From Candidatus Omnitrophota bacterium (GTDB taxonomy: Bacteria > Omnitrophota > Gorgyraeia > Zapsychrales > Fredricksoniimonadaceae), in contig JAGNTT010000097.1 of NCBI GenBank assembly GCA_017987425.1, forward strand, positions 1-7,100: a stretch of DNA of 7,100 bases, written 5' to 3'. The notes beneath the pieces are model-generated. The model saw nothing but the letters and a program-made list of their open reading frames with translations. It did not search any database and was not told where the DNA came from. Of this stretch, positions 1-6,134 are shown in pieces; position 1 is the first letter of the stretch; each line of letters begins with the position of its first letter. The position numbers and the translations under genes are program-made.

Positions 1-223
1 ACGTATCCAGCCTGTCTTTCTGCATTTGCTGGGCTTGATTTTGCAATTGTTGAACCTGATCATTCCGTTTCTTTGAATTCGCTTTTTCCGTCTCGGACGG
101 CCCGAAGAGTCCGGAGATCGCCGAACCGGCGTCGCTTTCTTTATTGCCAGCGTTGTTACCACATCCTACGACACATAAGGCCAGGAGCAAACATGCATAA
201 TATTTTCCGTTCGATAGACGCAT
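1..223 (-). CDS. Putative outer-membrane lipoprotein, 3' end cut by window edge
   Basis: The reading frame starts with ATG at 223 and stays open to the edge, giving 74 visible residues. The N-terminus (MRLSNGKYYACLLLALCVVG) is a short basic region followed by a hydrophobic stretch, and ends in a lipobox, V18-V19-G20-C21. Cys21 should be lipidated and become the mature N-terminus. Residue +2 is Gly rather than Asp, which in the classical Lol rule favours the outer membrane. After a Gly/Ser/Asn-rich stretch, residues about 50-72 are rich in Gln and Lys (QVQQLQNQAQQMQKD) and look like the start of a coiled coil. An AGGGTGG ribosome binding site lies about 10 bases before the ATG, and the stop of the preceding secreted-protein gene is only 18 bases away, so the two are probably co-transcribed. 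The family is not recognisable from this fragment. The lipoprotein call is strong; no function can be given. Confidence 0.8.
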   Translation of the reverse strand, partial: MRLSNGKYYACLLLALCVVGCGNNAGNKESDAGSAISGLFGPSETEKANSKKRNDQVQQLQNQAQQMQKDRLDT

Positions 224-241
224 AGTTAACATCCACCCTTC

Positions 242-616
242 CTATTTGATTGGACTGAACTTTAAAAGTTCCAAAGATTGTTGCGGTTTTTTTCCATCTT
301 CGGCTTTAAGAGTGAAGCGGTAATGTCCGCCTTTTTGAAGCCCTTCCGCGTCCTTGATCTTGATCCGGATGGCTGTATCCGAAGGCCCGGTTTTTAGCTC
401 GTGAACAATAATCAGACGCTGGTGCATCTGGCCATTGAACGGATTATGCACAAAGGTAATGTATCCTTCGGTCTCAAAGACGCCGGGGGTGACCAGGTTT
501 TGCTTGACGTAGGACGGCTGATAGAACGGGATTTCTTCTTTGTCACCTGAGAATGCCGGCAGTGTTAAGAAAACCAGTGCGCTGGCGAGAACAAAAATCA
601 GATTTTTATGAAACAT
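242..616 (-). CDS. Small secreted protein with signal peptide, function unknown
   Basis: I place the start at ATG 616 (124 residues). A GTG at 634 in the same frame would add six residues, but the strong ribosome binding site AGAAGGAG (623-630) overlaps that region and sits six bases before ATG 616. From this start the protein has a clean Sec signal peptide: His-Lys at 3-4, a hydrophobic core at about 6-20, and a likely cleavage after Ala-Phe-Ser (21-23). The mature part is about 100 residues, has no cysteine and alternates hydrophobic and charged residues. The pattern from TPGVFETEGYITFVHN to GGHYRFTLKAEDG looks like a small beta barrel and could be an OB-fold, but I cannot assign a family. 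It probably acts in the periplasm. It precedes the lipoprotein gene by 18 bases, which suggests a two-gene envelope unit. Confidence 0.78.
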   Translation of the reverse strand: MFHKNLIFVLASALVFLTLPAFSGDKEEIPFYQPSYVKQNLVTPGVFETEGYITFVHNPFNGQMHQRLIIVHELKTGPSDTAIRIKIKDAEGLQKGGHYRFTLKAEDGKKPQQSLELLKFSPIK

Positions 617-694
617 TCTTAGCTCCTTCTCCACATACCTTCCGGGTCCCCGGGTTCTGGGCCACCCCAGCTCCGCATATCTGCACTATCCCGC

Positions 695-859
695 TTACAG
701 GCCCCTAAGCTTATCCGCTTTAACACGTACTACTTTGCCGTCCTGCCACACCGCCAAAGGCACACCTGATTTCTTGTGTTCCTCGACCACCTTCAAGACC
801 GCGCTGCGCATGGCCTTCTCGGCGCTCTTATGTAATTTGATCTGTTGGGCTTTTGTCAT
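695..859 (-). CDS. 54-residue companion of the zeta-like kinase, antitoxin candidate
   Basis: This short gene begins at ATG 859 and ends with TAA at 695-697. Its start overlaps the stop of the zeta-like gene as ATGA (856-859), and AAAGGG lies six bases upstream, so translation is probably coupled. Residues 1-31 are basic and helix-like (MTKAQQIKLHKSAEKAMRSA, then VLKVVEEHKK). They are followed by a conserved-looking turn and strand, SGVPLAVWQDGKVVRVKADK. From memory, short proteins with this layout (helix, then a 'vvvW.DGKvv.i' strand pair) recur next to COG4185 P-loop proteins in many bacteria. That recollection is the basis for calling it the partner. Whether it neutralises the kinase is inference: canonical epsilon antitoxins are larger and are encoded upstream of zeta. 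The coding call rests on the overlap, the ribosome binding site and protein-like composition. Confidence 0.78.
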   Translation of the reverse strand: MTKAQQIKLHKSAEKAMRSAVLKVVEEHKKSGVPLAVWQDGKVVRVKADKLRGL

Positions 860-1443
860 TTGGAACCCTTTCGCTTGACGATGGATCCATACAAATCCTC
901 GTCAATTATCTCTAATTGATCACCCATGCCTCTCACAATAATCTGTGGTGTAACTGAAGCATTATCAATGATTGACCAATAATCGGCAAGGGGTCTATAT
1001 AAATGAAGGAATTTCTCAAAACTTTTATTAAAACGCCGTTTGACATCCTGACTCGGAACATCGTGACCGCCCTTGGCAACACGTTCTTTAATACGCGCCA
1101 AAGACAAACCTACCTTAGGCACCCAGAGATAAAAAATATGGATTACATAACCCTTTGATTTTAATTTCTTAAGAAACGGGACATACGCCGTTCCCGACAA
1201 CGTTGATTCAAAAGCAAAATCGGCCTTTTGTTCGGACAGACTACGCAACTGCTCCAATAAAATTCTTCCGGCTTTAATCGCCGCCGATTCAGGGGAAAAC
1301 GGCGCCAATCCGGATGCGATAAGATCTGCGTTAACAAAGTTTTTACACTTGGCGTATTGCGGCAAAAATTCCGTGGCAAACGTAGTTTTACCCGCGCCGT
1401 TAGGCCCGGCAATAATATAAACATTAGGGTTAGTTCTGCTCAT
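856..1443 (-). CDS. Zeta-toxin-like P-loop kinase (COG4185 type)
   Basis: The product has 195 residues from ATG 1443. A TTG at 1446 would add one residue and has no better support. It opens with a P-loop NTPase strand and Walker A, GPNGAGKT (13-20). Next come the NAD-LIA segment (38-43), with Asp40 in the place of the catalytic or substrate-binding aspartate of zeta toxins, then AFESTLSG (77-84) with Glu79. The distal KERVAKGGHDVP..VKRRF (119-138) supplies the arginines expected to contact the phosphates. This set is typical of the zeta/COG4185 family. Characterised zeta and PezT toxins phosphorylate UDP-N-acetylglucosamine and block wall synthesis. Many chromosomal COG4185 proteins have not been tested, so toxicity here is inference. 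Length is normal and all motifs look intact. It is followed by the overlapping 54-codon gene and preceded by a good promoter at 1534-1562. No clear ribosome binding site precedes the ATG. Confidence 0.88.
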   Translation of the reverse strand: MSRTNPNVYIIAGPNGAGKTTFATEFLPQYAKCKNFVNADLIASGLAPFSPESAAIKAGRILLEQLRSLSEQKADFAFESTLSGTAYVPFLKKLKSKGYVIHIFYLWVPKVGLSLARIKERVAKGGHDVPSQDVKRRFNKSFEKFLHLYRPLADYWSIIDNASVTPQIIVRGMGDQLEIIDEDLYGSIVKRKGSK

Positions 1444-1525
1444 CAATTCGATTGAAAAAAATCTTTTCGCCCCCGTCGTAACGGTTAAGATTGGAGGTTT
1501 TCTGATCTGTATTTGGCTTAATCAT
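1430..1525 (-). CDS. Possible 31-codon leader ORF overlapping the zeta-like start
   Basis: An ATG at 1525 lies about two bases downstream of the transcription start predicted from the promoter at 1534-1562. It opens a 31-codon frame that ends with TAA at 1430-1432, overlapping the first codons of the zeta-like gene (ATG 1443) in another frame. The peptide is hydrophilic (MIKPNTDQKTSNLNRYDGGE, then KIFFNRIDEQN). With such a short leader it would have to be translated leaderless. It could be a leader peptide that couples translation to the kinase gene, or a chance open frame, since this length is not rare at random. No homologue is recognised. Confidence 0.25.
   Translation of the reverse strand: MIKPNTDQKTSNLNRYDGGEKIFFNRIDEQN
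1453..1492 (-). promoter_or_regulatory. Terminator-like hairpin in the leader of the zeta-like gene
   Basis: Read on the minus strand, AATCTT (1487-1492) can pair with AAGATT (1460-1465). Between them a nested stem CCGT/ACGG (1481-1484 with 1473-1476) closes a TACG tetraloop. The outer stem runs directly into a tract of seven T. This resembles an attenuator placed between promoter and start codon. The outer stem is AT-rich and the inner one short, so stability is uncertain and it may be coincidental. Confidence 0.3.
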
Positions 1526-1533
1526 GACGGGTA

Positions 1534-1562
1534 AGTATAGCGTCTATTAGGGAAATTGGCAA
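1534..1562 (-). promoter_or_regulatory. Sigma70-type promoter for the zeta-like gene
   Basis: On the minus strand TTGCCA (1557-1562) and TATACT (1534-1539) are separated by exactly 17 bases. Each hexamer matches the consensus at five of six positions. The predicted start near 1527 gives a leader of about 84 bases before ATG 1443. It is the best promoter match in the intergenic region and points at the zeta-like gene and its companion, possibly reading on into the two envelope-protein genes. Confidence 0.6.
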
Positions 1563-1624
1563 TCAGCGCGTTGGGTTTTGACCGTGCTTCCCACAACTTC
1601 AAATATAGACACCAACAAAGCCCA

Positions 1625-1633
1625 TGATATGAT
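1625..1633 (+). promoter_or_regulatory. Possible extended -10 element giving a leaderless mRNA
   Basis: TGATATGAT contains a TG dinucleotide one base before TATGAT, which matches the -10 consensus at five of six positions. Transcription would start about seven bases downstream, at or next to A1640, the first base of the start codon of the FAD oxidoreductase gene. No convincing -35 element is seen at 17-18 bases upstream, as tolerated by extended -10 promoters. The match is short and the call tentative. Confidence 0.35.
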
Positions 1634-1639
1634 GTCGCA

Positions 1640-2659
1640 ATGAAACCGAAAAAAATTCTCATCGTCGGCCAGGGGATCGCGGGCAGTGTTTTGGGCTGGC
1701 ATCTGATCAAGGCCGGGCATGCGGTGCTGATCGTGGACCGCAATCATCACGAATCCTCCTCGATCATCAGCGCCGGGATTATTAATCCGATCACGGGACA
1801 ACGTCTGGCTGTCCTTCCCCAATTTGATCTTTTCTTCAGTCACGCCATGACAACTTATGATCAAATGAGCGCCGAGCTGGGGGGCCGATTTTTTATTTCG
1901 AAGCCCATCATCCGCGTCTTAAGAAGCCCTGAAGAATCAGACCGCGCCCGTCATTTGCAGAGCCTTGCCTCGGCGCAACCCTATATCAGCGGACTCCATG
2001 AACCCGGCCATTACGGCAAAGGCCTCACCGATCCTTTCGGCACGCTCACCATCGCCCAGGGCGGACATCTTCAAACGCACGCTTTATTGACCGAGCTCAA
2101 ACGCTTTTTTGTAGACCGTCAGATGCTCATTAAGGAACATCTCGCTTACGAGGACCTGATCATTAAAGAAGACGGCATCACCTGGAAAGACCAGACATTC
2201 GATTCTGTTATTTTTTGCGAAGGATTTAAGGCCAAACACAATCCCTGGTTCAAAGATCTGCCGTACAACTTTGCCAAAGGTGAGATTTTGCGTATTGCCT
2301 TTGATTCGACCTCATTACCCGATGCCATCCTCTGCCAGCAGCAATGGTGCCTGCCGAACACCGACGGGACGTATCTGGCCGGCTCAACCTATGACCGCGT
2401 GAACATCGATACCCGGACGACCGAAGAAGGACAGGCCGAAATCCTGCAGGGACTCAAAAAGTTTATACCGTCCAACCCGCGTATCATCAGCGCCAACGCC
2501 GCCGTCCGCCCTGTCATGCTCGATCCCAAACCCATCATGGCCCTTCACCCGTCCAATCCGCGCTTAGGGATATTCAACGGCTTCGCTTCCAAAGGCATCC
2601 TCTGGGCGCCGTATTATGCGGAGCTATTTGTAAAGAATGTGATTTCTGTGAACACGTAA
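1640..2659 (+). CDS. FAD-dependent oxidoreductase, DAO/MnmC C-domain type
   Basis: This 339-residue protein has an N-terminal dinucleotide-binding fold: strand KKILIVG, then GQGIAG (10-15), and at the end of the second strand Asp33, which should bind the ribose of FAD's adenosine. SAGIINPITGQR (44-55) matches the segment after the first helix in the DAO superfamily. The C-terminal NGFASKGILWAPYYAELF (313-330) matches the conserved Gly-Lys-Gly/Ala-Pro segment near the flavin. The layout resembles the C-terminal oxidase domain of MnmC and glycine-oxidase-like enzymes, without the methyltransferase domain. It is probably cytosolic and oxidises an amine or amino acid; the substrate is unknown. 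The start is well fixed, because an in-frame TGA at 1625-1627 leaves no other start codon, yet no ribosome binding site precedes it. It converges on the SRPBCC gene, with 12 bases between the two stops and no visible terminator. Confidence 0.87.
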   Translation: MKPKKILIVGQGIAGSVLGWHLIKAGHAVLIVDRNHHESSSIISAGIINPITGQRLAVLPQFDLFFSHAMTTYDQMSAELGGRFFISKPIIRVLRSPEESDRARHLQSLASAQPYISGLHEPGHYGKGLTDPFGTLTIAQGGHLQTHALLTELKRFFVDRQMLIKEHLAYEDLIIKEDGITWKDQTFDSVIFCEGFKAKHNPWFKDLPYNFAKGEILRIAFDSTSLPDAILCQQQWCLPNTDGTYLAGSTYDRVNIDTRTTEEGQAEILQGLKKFIPSNPRIISANAAVRPVMLDPKPIMALHPSNPRLGIFNGFASKGILWAPYYAELFVKNVISVNT

Positions 2660-2671
2660 CGTAAATATTCT

Positions 2672-3688
2672 TCAAACTTCTGATATAGCCTTAATGTGGT
2701 TTAATACCCTCATATGGATCTGGTGAATGATGTAATCCGTCCAGAGTTTCCAGTATCCTTCCGGCCACATTTTATTAGCGTACCAGGTTGTTCCCTCAAG
2801 TCTGATCCTTCCGTCGGGCAATCTTGTGAGCAAGAATTGTCCCTTCCGGGAATCCAGATAACCGTGTAAATGCGGAGGATCGACTTTATAAGGAGAAATT
2901 TCCTTCATAGGAACAGGTTGGTCAACAACATCAAATTTCAGCAGCCTGTTCTCATCCCAAACCGTGATCGGCTCGACAAATGACCCCGTTGAAAAATTAC
3001 AATAACGAACAGCCCCAACCCCTTCTCCCTTGATTGCTGCGTGAGTGGGATAGGCCAGCCCGACCTTAAACAACCATTCCTTTGGCTCCGGCAGCTGAGG
3101 GAACACGACGACATTTCTCCAAATCTTTTCAACCGGTGCATTGATATCAACGTAAGTTTTTACCGCGAATAACGTCGGTTCAGGCTTTACTGCGTATTCA
3201 AAACCCATTAAAAGTGGAACGACGGTCAATATCAGCACAAACAGCCTTGAAGCATCATTCTTTGATAATGGTATACGTCGGTTGGAATGCCCCAGCAAGG
3301 CGCCGAGAACAGCCATGATAAGGCCCAATGGAAGTGCCATCACGACACAGATCAAACCTTCGAACGCAATGGCGACCAACACAACGGATAGAAATAAAAT
3401 CGATAAACTAGCCACACCGATACAACTTCGTAATGATCTCGGCCGATGATATCCATAAATAATCGCCGCAATCAACCCCAGCACAAAAGGCCCGACAACA
3501 AACAAGATGAATCCGTATTGCTGCAATATCACCACACCCAGAAAAACACCCGCGACTGCGACAATACAGCTGATCAGAACCGCGGCAATAGTGCTTCCCA
3601 CTTGGCTTTCGGGAATAATCCAATCCAAGAAACTCTTAATGGCATTACTATTCCCGTGAACATTAGAATTTTCTTTATACGGCAACAT
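2672..3688 (-). CDS. Membrane protein with C-terminal SRPBCC (START-like) domain
   Basis: This 338-residue protein is last in the four-gene operon, 21 bases after the DUF2071 gene. Residues 1-30 are polar. Five hydrophobic segments follow at about 32-55, 58-80, 88-109, 111-133 and 149-167. The remaining 170 residues form an SRPBCC-like domain that opens with VKTYVDINAPVEKIWRNVVV (176-195), the usual first strand and helix of polyketide-cyclase/START folds. The end, LEGTTWYANKMWPEGYWKLW (297-316) followed by IIHQIHMRVLNHIK, is the long C-terminal helix that covers the ligand cavity. Such domains bind hydrophobic ligands, and here one is tethered to the membrane. An odd number of helices would put the two ends on opposite sides, but I cannot say which side carries the domain. 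The ribosome binding site is modest (GGAAG close to the ATG). Ligand and function are unknown. Confidence 0.82.
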   Translation of the reverse strand: MLPYKENSNVHGNSNAIKSFLDWIIPESQVGSTIAAVLISCIVAVAGVFLGVVILQQYGFILFVVGPFVLGLIAAIIYGYHRPRSLRSCIGVASLSILFLSVVLVAIAFEGLICVVMALPLGLIMAVLGALLGHSNRRIPLSKNDASRLFVLILTVVPLLMGFEYAVKPEPTLFAVKTYVDINAPVEKIWRNVVVFPQLPEPKEWLFKVGLAYPTHAAIKGEGVGAVRYCNFSTGSFVEPITVWDENRLLKFDVVDQPVPMKEISPYKVDPPHLHGYLDSRKGQFLLTRLPDGRIRLEGTTWYANKMWPEGYWKLWTDYIIHQIHMRVLNHIKAISEV

Positions 3689-3709
3689 ATCTTCCGCTTG
3701 CTTTCGGTC

Positions 3710-4423
3710 TCAACCGCAAACATTGCACAGGCTCTCCCTCGACACCCAGCTGTGTTTGAGATTTCTCACGATCACAGCGCTGTCGAATTCCACGGAACCT
3801 CTTGGAAACATGTCTTGATCCGTAAAGAACGCCGAGAATTCTTGATCAACGAGCATCGGTTCCATGTTCCATTCCATTGTTTCCAATTCGATCGCGTCGA
3901 ACTTATCTTTTTCCTGCCGGGGAGACCAGCCGATGCTCCCTCCTTGGAAAAATTGTGAAACCTCGTCTTTATTTCTAAATATGGAACCACTCGGCAGCTG
4001 TTCCGTTACAACGGCCTTGATGATCATAAAATCTTTTCCTCGAGAATCCTTCACATGAACGTTATAACTGTTTTCTTTAATAGACAACTTAAAACCCGCT
4101 TTTTGATAAACCCCCGGAAACAGCCGTCCGCCTGCCATGACATTGAGCCAAGAATCTGTGTCGCGTCGAAACACATAAACGCCTTCGCCGTTGGATGTTG
4201 TGACGGCAACCCGATGAGCTATGTTATGGCTTCGGGTCGCAACGATAGCGGGCAGCCCTTGAGGCCTCATGTCAGAGACGCTTATCTGGCATATCCCCGC
4301 AATGGCAGAACCGTTCACCAGTTTTGGTTTAAATCCGATAGGAAGCTGCCGCTGTATAACTTGCGGGTCAACGCGATAATTCAATAATATCCGGTGATCG
4401 ATGATCCCTGTAATCTCGTTCAT
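3710..4423 (-). CDS. DUF2071 / YqjF-like protein
   Basis: The 237-residue product begins at ATG 4423 with GGAGG (4428-4432) just upstream. I recognise the DUF2071 pattern: HRILLNYRVDPQVIQRQLP (10-28), SVSDMRPQGLPAI (48-60), GVYVFRRDTDSW (81-92) and GGRLFPG (98-104). The family is related in fold to acetoacetate decarboxylase-like proteins, but no activity is established to my knowledge. There is no signal peptide or membrane segment, so it should be cytosolic. It lies third in the TetR-led operon, 12 bases after the SDR gene. The tail (SLCNVCG) carries two cysteines three residues apart, without further metal-site residues nearby. The family call is from remembered motifs; the job in this operon is inferred only from its neighbours. 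Confidence 0.75.
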   Translation of the reverse strand: MNEITGIIDHRILLNYRVDPQVIQRQLPIGFKPKLVNGSAIAGICQISVSDMRPQGLPAIVATRSHNIAHRVAVTTSNGEGVYVFRRDTDSWLNVMAGGRLFPGVYQKAGFKLSIKENSYNVHVKDSRGKDFMIIKAVVTEQLPSGSIFRNKDEVSQFFQGGSIGWSPRQEKDKFDAIELETMEWNMEPMLVDQEFSAFFTDQDMFPRGSVEFDSAVIVRNLKHSWVSRESLCNVCG

Positions 4424-4435
4424 GATCCTCCATTA

Positions 4436-5368
4436 TCAATGTTTAAGCTCAGCTAAAGCATTTTCAAACTCAGGATATTTGAATTTGAATCCTTCAGAAA
4501 TCAATCTAGACGGGACGACATTCCGGCTCTTTATGACCAATTCACTTTCTGTTTGCATGAGGAATGTCCCGATCTCCAGCATCCAGAAAGTTGCAGGAAG
4601 ACCGATTGAAACGCCCAATGATTTCCGGAACTGTTCCATCATTTTTTGATTGGGGACCGGATTAGGAGAACAAATATTATAAATGCCTTCGGCCTTAGGA
4701 TTATTGATGAGCCATTCCATAGCCGCACATAAATCGGCCGAATGAATCCACGAGACATATTGCCGCCCATGCCCCATCTTCCCGCCGAGACCGAACCTGG
4801 TTAATCGGCTCAGGACTTCGTAAACCCCACCCTGTTCATTGCCCATCACCATCGCCATACGAAGAATAATCTTTCGCGTGGAAAGGGTGACTATTTTTTG
4901 AAATGCACTTTCCCAAGCTTGCGCTACCTGGACGGAGAACTCGTCTTTCGCCTCTTTTGTTCCTCCGATGATGCCGTTTTTCTCATCATTGGCTTGATCA
5001 TAAGAGTGTTTATAAATAGTCGCCGTGCTGGAATTAAGCCAAACACGCGGCGGATATACGCAACGATTGACTGCTTCTCCAAGGATCTTTGTTGAATGAA
5101 CACGCGAATCCAATATTTCTTTCCGGTTCCGCTCATCGTATCGGCAATTGACAGAGCGGCCGGTAAGATTGATCAATGCCGTTGCGTTTTCCAATTCCCC
5201 AGCCCATTCCCCCAAACTCTCCCCATCCCAGTGAACGACCCGGGCATGTTCAAGAGAGACTCTTCGCCGGCTTAAGACAACAATGTCATAGCCTTTTTCT
5301 TTAAAGTATTGGGCAAGCATATGACCGAGGAACCCCGTACCACCCGCCAATATGATCTTCTTGTTCAT
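4436..5368 (-). CDS. TIGR01777-family SDR epimerase (YfcH/SDR39U1-like)
   Basis: This 310-residue protein has an N-terminal Rossmann fold with GGTGFLG (9-15), and an S-R-R-R stretch (33-36) after the second strand, which suggests NADP preference. INLTGRSVNCRY (66-77) corresponds to the family's 'NLAG..i..RW' motif. SSTATIY (113-119) marks the active-site strand, AWE (151-153) is typical, and GGKMGHGRQYVSWIHSADL (195-213) is the signature of this family. The C-terminal LPATFWMLEIGTFLMQTESE, then VVPSRLISEGFKFKYPEFENAL, matches the DUF1731 tail. I do not see a textbook YxxxK catalytic pair, which is common in this family. These proteins are called nucleoside-diphosphate-sugar epimerases, but the substrate is not known. 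In several lineages a TIGR01777 domain is fused to an SRPBCC domain, so the SRPBCC gene in the same operon is meaningful. The start has AGGAG at 5375-5379. Confidence 0.88.
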   Translation of the reverse strand: MNKKIILAGGTGFLGHMLAQYFKEKGYDIVVLSRRRVSLEHARVVHWDGESLGEWAGELENATALINLTGRSVNCRYDERNRKEILDSRVHSTKILGEAVNRCVYPPRVWLNSSTATIYKHSYDQANDEKNGIIGGTKEAKDEFSVQVAQAWESAFQKIVTLSTRKIILRMAMVMGNEQGGVYEVLSRLTRFGLGGKMGHGRQYVSWIHSADLCAAMEWLINNPKAEGIYNICSPNPVPNQKMMEQFRKSLGVSIGLPATFWMLEIGTFLMQTESELVIKSRNVVPSRLISEGFKFKYPEFENALAELKH

Positions 5369-5383
5369 TTCTAACTCCTATTC

Positions 5384-6064
5384 TTAATCTGTGCATTGCT
5401 CAAAATTCTTTAATAACTCAATAACTGGCCGGTTGATTGGACTCATTAACGGCAAAGAGGAAAGCTGCATCAGCTTTATTAAAATATCAAGACTCAGATC
5501 CTTGAATTGAAAGGTCTTTTTCTGGTCAGGGGACTTATCATGGATCCAATAAAAAATAAGCCCCATTTGATACAACCATAACGCCCGCGCCAGATGCGGC
5601 TTTATTTCTTTGGCAACCTGTATATTGCTTCCGCTCATCACATCTTCAATCAGCTTAATGGCTGCCAAACGGATGTCCTTTGTGTCCGGACTGAATGGCG
5701 AAAGCTGATTGTCCGGGGCCGCGGCGCTCTTGGCCAGAACGCCCACCAATTGGCGGTCATCCTTCATTTGAACAAACTTAAACGTCAATAGCGCATTGAA
5801 CCGTTTTTTGAAATCTTTGCTTTCCGCGACAATCTTCTCATTATGTTCATTGGCTTCCTGTTGTGTTTCCGCATAATAGGCAAGGACGATGTCATCTTTA
5901 GTTTTGAAATAGTAGTAAGCCGATCCTAATGCCACTTCCCCTTTCTCAGCAATATTGCGCATCGTGGTGTTGACAAAACCATTTTCGCGGAATAGGTCGA
6001 GAGCCGCTTGGAGAATTTTTGACCGGGTCAGATGCGACTTTTCTGTAATAGTGCCTTTTTTCAT
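5384..6064 (-). CDS. TetR-family transcriptional regulator
   Basis: The 226-residue product has a TetR DNA-binding head. TRSKILQAALDLFRENGF (13-30) forms the first helix, and TTMRNIAEKGEVALGSAYYY (33-52) with FKTKDDIVLAYY holds the helix-turn-helix and the conserved Tyr-Tyr-Phe and Lys positions. The remaining 160 residues are helical and would form the dimer and ligand domain, with sequence typical of that variable part. It is the first gene of the operon, 15 bases before the SDR gene. The gene is preceded by AAGGGAG about eight bases before ATG 6064. Two palindromes on its own promoter (6084-6099 and 6113-6128) strongly suggest autorepression, with relief by a small molecule that the operon's enzymes may act on. 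The ligand is unknown. Confidence 0.93.
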   Translation of the reverse strand: MKKGTITEKSHLTRSKILQAALDLFRENGFVNTTMRNIAEKGEVALGSAYYYFKTKDDIVLAYYAETQQEANEHNEKIVAESKDFKKRFNALLTFKFVQMKDDRQLVGVLAKSAAAPDNQLSPFSPDTKDIRLAAIKLIEDVMSGSNIQVAKEIKPHLARALWLYQMGLIFYWIHDKSPDQKKTFQFKDLSLDILIKLMQLSSLPLMSPINRPVIELLKNFEQCTD

Positions 6065-6083
6065 TTGATCGACTCCCTTGTCT

Positions 6084-6099
6084 TTTGAACCTGTTCAAA
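6084..6099. promoter_or_regulatory. Operator palindrome 1, over the transcription start
   Basis: TTTGAACCTGTTCAAA is a perfect inverted repeat of seven bases with a two-base centre. It touches the last base of the -10 element of the tetR-like promoter and covers the predicted transcription start near 6092. Size and position are typical of a TetR-family operator. Confidence 0.8.
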
Positions 6100-6127
6100 T
6101 AATAACACTAGATTTGAACATGTTCAA
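6099..6127 (-). promoter_or_regulatory. Sigma70-type promoter of the tetR-led operon
   Basis: On the minus strand TTGAAC (6122-6127) and TATTAT (6099-6104) lie 17 bases apart. The -10 matches at five of six positions and the -35 at four. The -35 is one arm of the palindrome at 6113-6128 and the -10 abuts the palindrome at 6084-6099, so bound repressor would block polymerase. The predicted leader is about 28 bases. No other promoter is evident for the three downstream genes. Confidence 0.7.
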
Positions 6128-6128
6128 G
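6113..6128. promoter_or_regulatory. Operator palindrome 2, over the -35 element
   Basis: TTTGAACATGTTCAAG is nearly identical to the palindrome at 6084-6099; its inner 14 bases (6114-6127) are perfectly palindromic. It contains the -35 hexamer of the minus-strand promoter. The two centres are 29 bp apart, a little under three helical turns, so two dimers could sit on nearly the same face. Confidence 0.8.
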
Positions 6129-6134
6129 AATTAT

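Noticed and set aside
641..670. GC-rich hairpins (CCCGGG palindrome; CTGGG/CCCAG with CCAC loop) between the 54-codon gene and the secreted-protein gene
   Set aside because: The stems are short and not followed by a T tract, so they are not supported as a terminator; a minor RNA structure is possible.
1578..1609. TTGACC with TATAGA as a plus-strand promoter for the FAD gene
   Set aside because: The spacing is 20 bases, too long for a normal sigma70 promoter, and the -10 is weak.
1547..1864. Minus-strand open frame of 105 codons crossing the intergenic region and the start of the FAD gene
   Set aside because: It mostly mirrors the well-supported FAD oxidoreductase gene, has no recognisable motif, and starts within it.
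2654..2662. Short palindrome ACGTAACGT between the convergent stops
   Set aside because: Too short to act as a terminator and lacks a T tract on either strand.
3446..3958. Plus-strand open frame of 170 codons
   Set aside because: It is antisense to the SRPBCC and DUF2071 genes, both of which have family motifs. Its His/Asn-rich composition is that of a shadow frame.
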